The position numbers were made by a program, and so were the translations under genes. Below are positions 1-3,548 of a stretch of 5,904 bases of DNA, piece after piece; position 1 is the stretch's first letter; each line of letters starts with the position of its first letter. Below the pieces are notes generated by a model. It saw only the letters and a program-made list of their open reading frames with translations. It searched no databases and was not told the origin of the DNA. The DNA comes from an uncultured Opitutales bacterium (GTDB lineage Bacteria > Verrucomicrobiota > Verrucomicrobiia > Opitutales > Intestinicryptomonadaceae): NCBI GenBank assembly GCA_900548275.1, contig URJY01000049.1:1-5904 (forward strand), given 5' to 3'.

Positions 1-47
1 GGGTGTTTTTTTTAGGATGTATGTTTTGCGAGTTGTTTTTGTTCCTA

Positions 48-56
48 TGTGTATAA
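48..56 (-). promoter_or_regulatory. DnaA-box consensus match
   Basis: TGTGTATAA on the + strand is TTATACACA on the - strand, a perfect match to the DnaA-box consensus TTATNCACA. A GC-rich hairpin (66-81) lies 9 bases away. It is not part of the composite element at 637 and 1099. Binding is unproven. Confidence 0.4.
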
Positions 57-137
57 AATAATAGTGCACGCAACAGCGTGCGATGTGGATTTCCGCTCGC
101 CTTGCTTGCGGAAATCGGGGGTTGATGACTTTGCTTT

Positions 138-164
138 GTTTCGCTTGTTCGGCTTCGGTCGAGT
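138..164 (+). repeat. 27-bp direct repeat, left copy
   Basis: Bases 138-164 (starting GTTTCGCTTG, ending TTCGGTCGAGT) are identical to 5878-5904, in the same orientation. GAAATCGGG also precedes both copies (111-119 and 5858-5866) with a spacing that differs by 7 bases, so the homology is longer than 27. The left copy runs on into the palindrome at 163-174. Confidence 0.9.
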
Positions 165-260
165 ACTTGAGTACACTCCCGTCGCCTCCCTTCGCAAAGC
201 CGCCTTCCCAAGACAAAGTGCGATTGGGAGGGGATTGCCGACCTTCGCTTGTCGAAAATG

Positions 261-333
261 CCAAAGGGGGCATTTAGCGTTTTTACAGAGTAAAAACGCA
301 AATTGCGTTAGCGACGGTTAAGCCCCCTTTCGG
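261..333. other. Nested stem structure with alternative pairing
   Basis: An outer stem AAAGGGGGC (263-271) / GCCCCCTTT (322-330), extendable by CC/GG across a bulged C, encloses a perfect 10-bp hairpin GCGTTTTTAC/GTAAAAACGC (277-299, loop AGA). The 3' arm of that hairpin can instead join AACGCAA/TTGCGTT (295-309), which would exclude the first pairing. The arrangement recalls a switch-like RNA, but no flanking gene is near enough to suggest a regulated target. Confidence 0.5.
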
Positions 334-437
334 AGCGACGCGCCTAAGCAGTTCGGCTGCGCCGAACGCGGAGTTTTTTAAACTTGTTTGCGGATTGCCG
401 ATTTTTAATTCTACTGCAAAGAGTAGTTGCCCACTTC

Positions 438-514
438 GTGAAGCTTTGCTTCACTTCGTTCGGAGTCATTCTACACGCCCTCGAAAAAATCGCTTGCGCT
501 CTTTTTCTTGGGCG
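438..514 (+). repeat. GCTTCAC/TTCTAC module, copy 1
   Basis: Hairpin GTGAAGC/GCTTCAC (438-454), then CTTCGTTCGGAGTC, ATTCTAC (468-474) and a long hairpin (476-514). That hairpin is built of CGCCC/GGGCG, GAAAAA/TTTTTC and CGC/GCG segments separated by small internal loops. Copies 2 and 3 at 558 and 764 share the order. Confidence 0.65.
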
Positions 515-557
515 GGCAGGGAAGCTTGGCGTTTGCCTTGCTTCCGCTTGGCACTCC

Positions 558-621
558 GTGAAGCTACCGCTTCACTTCGTCGGTTATCATTCTACTTAAA
601 AATTACTTCGCAATTTTTTTT
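558..621 (+). repeat. GCTTCAC/TTCTAC module, copy 2
   Basis: Hairpin GTGAAGC/GCTTCAC with a TACC loop (558-575), then CTTCGTCGG, ATTCTAC (589-595) and the terminator-like hairpin at 598-621. From 569 on it matches copy 3 (from 780) at all but about seven of 52 positions. Confidence 0.75.
598..621 (+). terminator. Terminator-like hairpin of module copy 2
   Basis: AAAAATT pairs with AATTTTT around ACTTCGC, followed by a run of T (614-621). The stem is A-T rich and could act on both strands. No gene ending just upstream is visible, so a terminator role is uncertain. Confidence 0.4.
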
Positions 622-636
622 GTATTTTTAAATTCG

Positions 637-757
637 GTTTCGGAAAGTACAACGATAAGTTCGAACATCCGAAGCCATTGGCAAAGCCGATGCGGACTTA
701 TCCACAAAAGCGGCAACTATAGTTGCCGCGAGGCAACACAGAAAGGAACGAAGTTCC
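637..757 (+). repeat. Composite hairpin/DnaA-box element, copy A
   Basis: The order is: conserved lead (637-665, ending ATAAGTTCGAA); hairpin P1, CATTGGC/GCCGATG (676-692); a perfect DnaA-type 9-mer TTATCCACA (698-706); hairpin P2, a perfect 20-base palindrome GCGGCAACTA/TAGTTGCCGC (710-729); then a CACAGAAAGG stretch and hairpin P3, GGAAC/GTTCC (745-757). The same order recurs at 1099-1240. The lead matches that copy at 23 of 29 positions. The strand shown is the one on which the DnaA box reads TTATCCACA. Function unknown. Confidence 0.75.
698..706 (+). promoter_or_regulatory. DnaA-box consensus match in element copy A
   Basis: TTATCCACA is the strongest form of the bacterial DnaA box. It lies between hairpins P1 and P2 of the element and is followed by AAA and then the P2 stem. 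Binding is unproven. Confidence 0.45.
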
Positions 758-763
758 GCCCGT

Positions 764-831
764 CAAGGGCTTCGCCTTTGCTTCACTACGTCGGTTAGTC
801 TTCTACTTAAAAATTGCTCCGCGATTTTTTT
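764..831 (+). repeat. GCTTCAC/TTCTAC module, copy 3
   Basis: It starts with a different hairpin, CAAGGGC/GCCTTTG (764-780), then GCTTCAC (780-786), CGTCGG, CTTCTAC (800-806) and a terminator-like hairpin (809-831). The conserved part aligns with copy 2 without gaps. Confidence 0.75.
809..831 (+). terminator. Terminator-like hairpin of module copy 3
   Basis: AAAAATTGC pairs with GCGATTTTT (one T-G wobble) around a TCC loop, followed by T residues to 831. Compared with copy 2, an A-C mismatch has become a G-C pair. No upstream gene is visible for it to terminate. Confidence 0.4.
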
Positions 832-922
832 ATGTGTTGTCAGTTGAGATAAATTGACACGTAGATAATCCGTAATTTCAAAGAAAACCACCGCAACAAG
901 GTACAACACCAGTGAGACAATA

Positions 923-950
923 GGGTTTGCCCGCAAAGCGGAGCAAACCC
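923..950. other. Strong 12-bp stem-loop
   Basis: GGGTTTGCCCGC pairs with GCGG-A-GCAAACCC, giving 12 base pairs, one bulged A (942) and an AAA loop. This is one of the most stable hairpins in the region. No T-run follows on the + strand, so it is not a standard terminator. It lies just before the ATTCATT tract. Confidence 0.75.
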
Positions 951-955
951 CAATT

Positions 956-983
956 ATTCATTATTCATTTTTCATTATTCATT
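956..983. repeat. Tandem AT-rich heptamers, (ATTCATT) x4
   Basis: Four head-to-tail heptamers: ATTCATT, ATTCATT, TTTCATT, ATTCATT. More copies lie at 1037-1043 and, as a pair, at 1072-1085, where they flank the two hairpins at 1011-1072. The tract is nearly G-free on this strand and strongly A+T-rich, so it should melt easily. Confidence 0.85.
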
Positions 984-1010
984 CTACAGCTCCTACCGTC
1001 GCGTGGGTTC

Positions 1011-1079
1011 TTTTTGCGTTATAAATGTACGCAAAAATTCATTCTTGTGCCGCTATGAAATGTACGGCACAATTCATTA
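1011..1079. repeat. Tandem pair of covarying hairpin units
   Basis: Two adjacent units of 34 and 35 bases. Unit 1 (1011-1044) has the stem TTTTTGCGT/ACGCAAAAA; unit 2 (1045-1079) has TTGTGCCG/CGGCACAA. Their loops share AAATGTA, and both end in ATTCATT. Three base pairs changed on both sides of the stem between units, so pairing is preserved. They lie between ATTCATT heptamers. No known family comes to mind. Confidence 0.8.
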
Positions 1080-1085
1080 TTCATT
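1072..1085. repeat. Tandem ATTCATT heptamer pair
   Basis: Two exact copies of the heptamer seen at 956-983, just downstream of the second hairpin unit. Confidence 0.8.
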
Positions 1086-1098
1086 AAACGAATCAAAA

Positions 1099-1240
1099 GT
1101 TTCGAAAATCACCAAAATAAGTTCGAATCAACAAAGCGATTGAGCGGCATTCCGCCGCTCAATGCGAGCTTATACACAAAAGGCGCGGTTATAGCCGCGC
1201 CGCAGTATCACAAAAGGCAGCCTGCATGCCTGCATTTGTG
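1099..1240 (+). repeat. Composite hairpin/DnaA-box element, copy B
   Basis: Second copy of the element at 637-757: lead (1099-1127), hairpin P1 with a 10-bp stem ATTGAGCGGC/GCCGCTCAAT (1139-1163), DnaA-type 9-mer TTATACACA (1170-1178), hairpin P2 GGCGCGGT/GCCGCGCC (1182-1201) and hairpin P3 with CACAAA/TTTGTG outer and GCAG/CTGC inner pairs (1209-1240). The offset to copy A is 462 bases before P1 and 472 after it, so only P1 changed length. P2 differs from copy A by four compensatory pair changes. CACAAAAGGC occurs twice, at 1175 and 1209, each leading into a hairpin. The element ends 55 bases before the glycosidase ATG, so it may sit in its promoter or leader. Confidence 0.75.
1170..1178 (+). 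promoter_or_regulatory. DnaA-box consensus match in element copy B
   Basis: TTATACACA fits TTATNCACA and occupies the same place as the box in copy A, although neighbouring stems have diverged. Conservation of the 9-mer alongside changed flanks hints that it is functional, but with only two copies this is weak evidence. Confidence 0.45.
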
Positions 1241-1295
1241 CTTTACTTATGCGTACTTGTGTGTATTGAGTTTTGCATTGTTATTAACTTACACT

Positions 1296-3356
1296 ATGGG
1301 AAAATTCGCATTCTTCAACGCAATCGCCGTTTCCGCGCTTTGTGCGTTTGCCGCGCAGCCCTATGCCGTTCTTGACGGCGGAAAGCTGAAAATCGGCAAC
1401 GATCAAATCGAGCGCGTCTTCAACTACAACGGCGGCAATCTGATAACGCTGTCGATAACCGACAAAAAAGCGGGCATAACTACGCTCTCGGACGGCAAGT
1501 CTGCCGACATATTCATTCCCGCCGAAAAAGACAGTGTTTTCGACGGCTACTTTAAAACCCGCATCGTGCCCGATTCGGAAATCCGCAGCGGGTGGCTCGA
1601 GTGCGAAGTCGGGTACAGTCGCGGCGGCATCAAGGTAAAGCGCGTGTTTGCAATACCCGAAAAATCCCCCGCAATCGCCTGTCGCGTCTACATTTCGGGC
1701 AAGCCGAAAGCCGCCGACTGGGTGGGGCTTGCCGATTCCGCGCCGAACTTGCAAAACATCGAAAGTCTTGCGGCTGCGCGCTCGAAACAGACAACCTTGG
1801 CACTCGATTCGCTCGCGTTCGAGGGTCGCCACTGGAAGCAGACGGCGGTCGAATTCTTCGACGTAACCGACCACCACAACACGCTCGTGCGCGAGGTGAA
1901 ATCGCTCTCGTATCGCAAGACCCCGACGCGCGGCAACATTCTGTTTTTCGAAAATACGGTTTCGGGGGCGGGCTTTTTCTGGCTCAAGGAATCGCCCGTT
2001 TCGTCGGTACAGCTTGCGTATCCCGATACCGACTTCTTCTCGGACAAGGGCAAGTTCTGGCTCGTCGGCTCGGGGCTGAATGTTTCGGACATCAGGGAGG
2101 GCGAATGGACGCCCGCCTACGGCTACGTCTTCGGTGTCTGGCACGGCGGCGAGCGCGAAAGTCTGCTTGCGTTGCGTCAATACCAGAAAAACTGGCGTTA
2201 TCTCGAAGAGGGGCGCGACGAAATGGTTATGCTCAACACTTGGGGCGACCGCGGGCGCGACACGAAGGTAAACGAAAGCTTCTGTAAAGCCGAAATCGAG
2301 CGCGGGGCGCGCTTGGGCATCACCCACTTCCAAATCGACGACGGTTGGCAGATAGGCAAGAGCGGCAACTCGGCGTACGGCGGGTCGTTTCTGAATATTT
2401 GGTCGAACCCGAATTACTGGAATCCCGACCCGAAGAAGTATCCGCAGGGGCTCAAGCCCGTTTTCGAAGCCGCAAAAAAGGCGGGTATCGAACTCTGTCT
2501 GTGGTTCAACCCGAGTTGGCAGAACGATTTTGCCGACTGGCGGAAGGATGTCGCCGCCCTCAACAAGCTTTACGACGACTACGGAATCCGCACGTTCAAA
2601 ATCGACGGGATGAAAATCGGCAGCAAGACCGCCGAAGAGCGCGTGCGCCAGATTTTCGATTCGGTCTTGGAGCACACCGAAAACCGTGCCGTTTTCAATT
2701 TGGACGTAACGGCGGGTAGGCGCGGCGGCTATTTCTCGTACGGAAAATACGGCAACATCTTTTTGGAAAACCGCTACACCGACTGGCAGAACTACTATCC
2801 CTACTGGACGCTCCGCAACCTGTGGTCGATTTCCAAATACTTCCCCGCCGAACGCCTGCAAATCGAATTTCTCAACAACGCCCGCAATGTCGAAAAGTAC
2901 GGCGACGACCCCTTTGCGCCGTCGAAGTACGACATCCGCTATCTGTTCGTCATAACGATGGCGGCGCAGCCTCTTGCGTGGTTCGAGGCGACAGGGCTTT
3001 CGGACGCGCAGATTGAAAAGCTCGCGCCGCTTATTGCCGAGTATAAAAAAGTCGCCCACAAATTCCACTCGGGCGCGATTCTGCCGATTGGCGACGAGCC
3101 TGACGGGCGCGCGTGGACGGGCTTCCAGTCGATTTCTTCCGCCGATTCGGGCTTTGTTATTGTCTACCGCGAGATGAACAAATCGACTGCGGGCAAGCTG
3201 AAGACGTATTTCGACGCGGGCGCGAAAGTTAAGTTCGAGCCTGTGCTTGGAGACGCAAAAGCGTTCGATACAACGGTCGATGTCGACGGCAGGGTCGAAT
3301 TTTCGCTGCCGCGCGAAAACTCGTTCGGTATGTGGCGTTATAGGGTCGCGAAATAG
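1296..3356 (+). CDS. Secreted alpha-galactosidase-like glycoside hydrolase (clan GH-D, GH36/GH27 type)
   Basis: A 686-residue protein from the ATG at 1296. That start gives a classic Sec signal peptide: MGK, a hydrophobic core over residues 4-19, and a cleavage site near AFA-AQ. The frame stays open upstream to a TTG at 1140, but that codon lies inside a hairpin and adds a non-signal-like extension. Residues ~25-300 look like the N-terminal beta-sandwich; ~305-570 are the (beta/alpha)8 barrel; ~585-686 a C-terminal beta domain. Barrel landmarks are the IDDGW strand (347-351), CLWFNP (401-406), the FKIDGMK strand with probable nucleophile Asp437, and LENRYTDW with probable acid/base Asp496. 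The 59-residue spacing is close to the ~60 known in GH36/GH27 enzymes. Expected activity is hydrolysis of terminal alpha-galactosides in the periplasm or outside the cell; linkage and sugar are inferred. No Shine-Dalgarno motif precedes the ATG. Clan is fairly sure, substrate is not. Confidence 0.82.
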   Translation: MGKFAFFNAIAVSALCAFAAQPYAVLDGGKLKIGNDQIERVFNYNGGNLITLSITDKKAGITTLSDGKSADIFIPAEKDSVFDGYFKTRIVPDSEIRSGWLECEVGYSRGGIKVKRVFAIPEKSPAIACRVYISGKPKAADWVGLADSAPNLQNIESLAAARSKQTTLALDSLAFEGRHWKQTAVEFFDVTDHHNTLVREVKSLSYRKTPTRGNILFFENTVSGAGFFWLKESPVSSVQLAYPDTDFFSDKGKFWLVGSGLNVSDIREGEWTPAYGYVFGVWHGGERESLLALRQYQKNWRYLEEGRDEMVMLNTWGDRGRDTKVNESFCKAEIERGARLGITHFQIDDGWQIGKSGNSAYGGSFLNIWSNPNYWNPDPKKYPQGLKPVFEAAKKAGIELCLWFNPSWQNDFADWRKDVAALNKLYDDYGIRTFKIDGMKIGSKTAEERVRQIFDSVLEHTENRAVFNLDVTAGRRGGYFSYGKYGNIFLENRYTDWQNYYPYWTLRNLWSISKYFPAERLQIEFLNNARNVEKYGDDPFAPSKYDIRYLFVITMAAQPLAWFEATGLSDAQIEKLAPLIAEYKKVAHKFHSGAILPIGDEPDGRAWTGFQSISSADSGFVIVYREMNKSTAGKLKTYFDAGAKVKFEPVLGDAKAFDTTVDVDGRVEFSLPRENSFGMWRYRVAK

Positions 3357-3384
3357 GGCGGTTGCGCCGATACTGTTTTTCTGG

Positions 3385-3415
3385 ACGCTCCGAGGATGCT
3401 CGGGGCGTTTTTTTT
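3385..3415 (+). terminator. Intrinsic terminator of the glycosidase gene
   Basis: A 10-bp stem, ACGCTCCGAG paired with CTCGGGGCGT (one T-G wobble), closes a GATG loop and runs directly into eight T residues (3408-3415). It begins 28 bases after the TAG stop of the glycosidase. This is a textbook rho-independent terminator and separates the glycosidase transcript from hppA. Confidence 0.93.
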
Positions 3416-3548
3416 GTCAAAAAAGAGTGGCGATTTTATTTTTCGTCTGCAATATGTTAGCGAGTGAAAAATTTTGTTCGCCGATTTAACTTTTTGCGGC
3501 GGACTGGATTTCTTCGGATTTCCACGAATTCTTTACTATCGCAGCAGT
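3416..3548 (+). promoter_or_regulatory. hppA upstream region (presumed promoter/leader)
   Basis: These 133 bases must contain the hppA promoter because a terminator closes the upstream transcript. I see no convincing -35/-10 pair. TACTAT at 3534-3539 resembles a -10 box but lies only 10 bases before the ATG and lacks a good -35. A weak A/T-rich hairpin (3460-3481, GCGA paired with TCGC plus G-T pairs) may form in the leader. There is no Shine-Dalgarno motif before the ATG at 3549. Confidence 0.35.

Larger units (their letters stand above)
1..1295. other. Long hairpin-dense non-coding region
   Basis: No gene is supported here; short open frames lack family features, good starts or ribosome sites. 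The stretch is instead packed with short-loop stem-loops. Examples not listed separately: 66-81 (GCACGC/GCGTGC), 88-116 (9-bp stem), 163-174 (GTACT/AGTAC), 203-232 (CCTTCCCAA/TTGGGAGGG), 351-367 (GTTCGGC/GCCGAAC), 520-545 (GGAAGC, GGC / GCC, GCTTCC) and 838-859 (TGTCAGTT/AATTGACA). The first bases (GGGTG followed by eight T, 6-13) could be the tail of a terminator for a gene left of the window. The segment 860-922 shows nothing recognisable. Confidence 0.8.

Noticed and set aside
49..321. Open frame of 90 codons on the + strand
   Set aside because: Arg/Cys-rich, low-complexity translation through several hairpins and the dispersed 27-bp repeat, with no ribosome site or recognisable domain; best explained as non-coding repeat DNA.
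384..631. Two overlapping short open frames (71 and 78 codons) on the + strand
   Set aside because: They read through module copies 1 and 2 in different frames; similarity between copies is at DNA hairpin level, not at protein level.
437..831. CRISPR-like array
   Set aside because: The repeated units are unevenly spaced (121 and 211 bases), imperfect, and joined by further hairpins instead of unique spacers of constant length.
854..859. Perfect TTGACA -35 box
   Set aside because: No -10 element at 16-18 bases; it forms the 3' arm of the hairpin at 838-859.
1119..1131. AAGTTCGAATCAA resembling a tRNA T-loop
   Set aside because: Flanks do not pair to make a T stem, no acceptor or anticodon arm is present, and the same GTTCGAA occurs in element copy A without tRNA context.
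1140..1295. 52-residue N-terminal extension of the glycosidase from a TTG
   Set aside because: The TTG is inside the stem of hairpin P1 of element copy B, and the extension would bury the clear signal peptide that begins at 1296.
1308..1355. Possible lipoprotein signal (SALC) in the glycosidase
   Set aside because: Residues before the Cys do not fit the lipobox, and a better signal peptidase I site (AFA-AQ) follows.
1284..3068. Long open frame (594 codons) antisense to the glycosidase
   Set aside because: Shadow of G+C-rich codon usage on the opposite strand; Arg/Val-rich and with no family motifs, while the + strand has catalytic motifs throughout.
3474..3548. 25-residue N-terminal extension of hppA from a TTG
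   Set aside because: The extension is unlike pyrophosphatase N-termini, and the ATG at 3549 gives the expected beginning and length.
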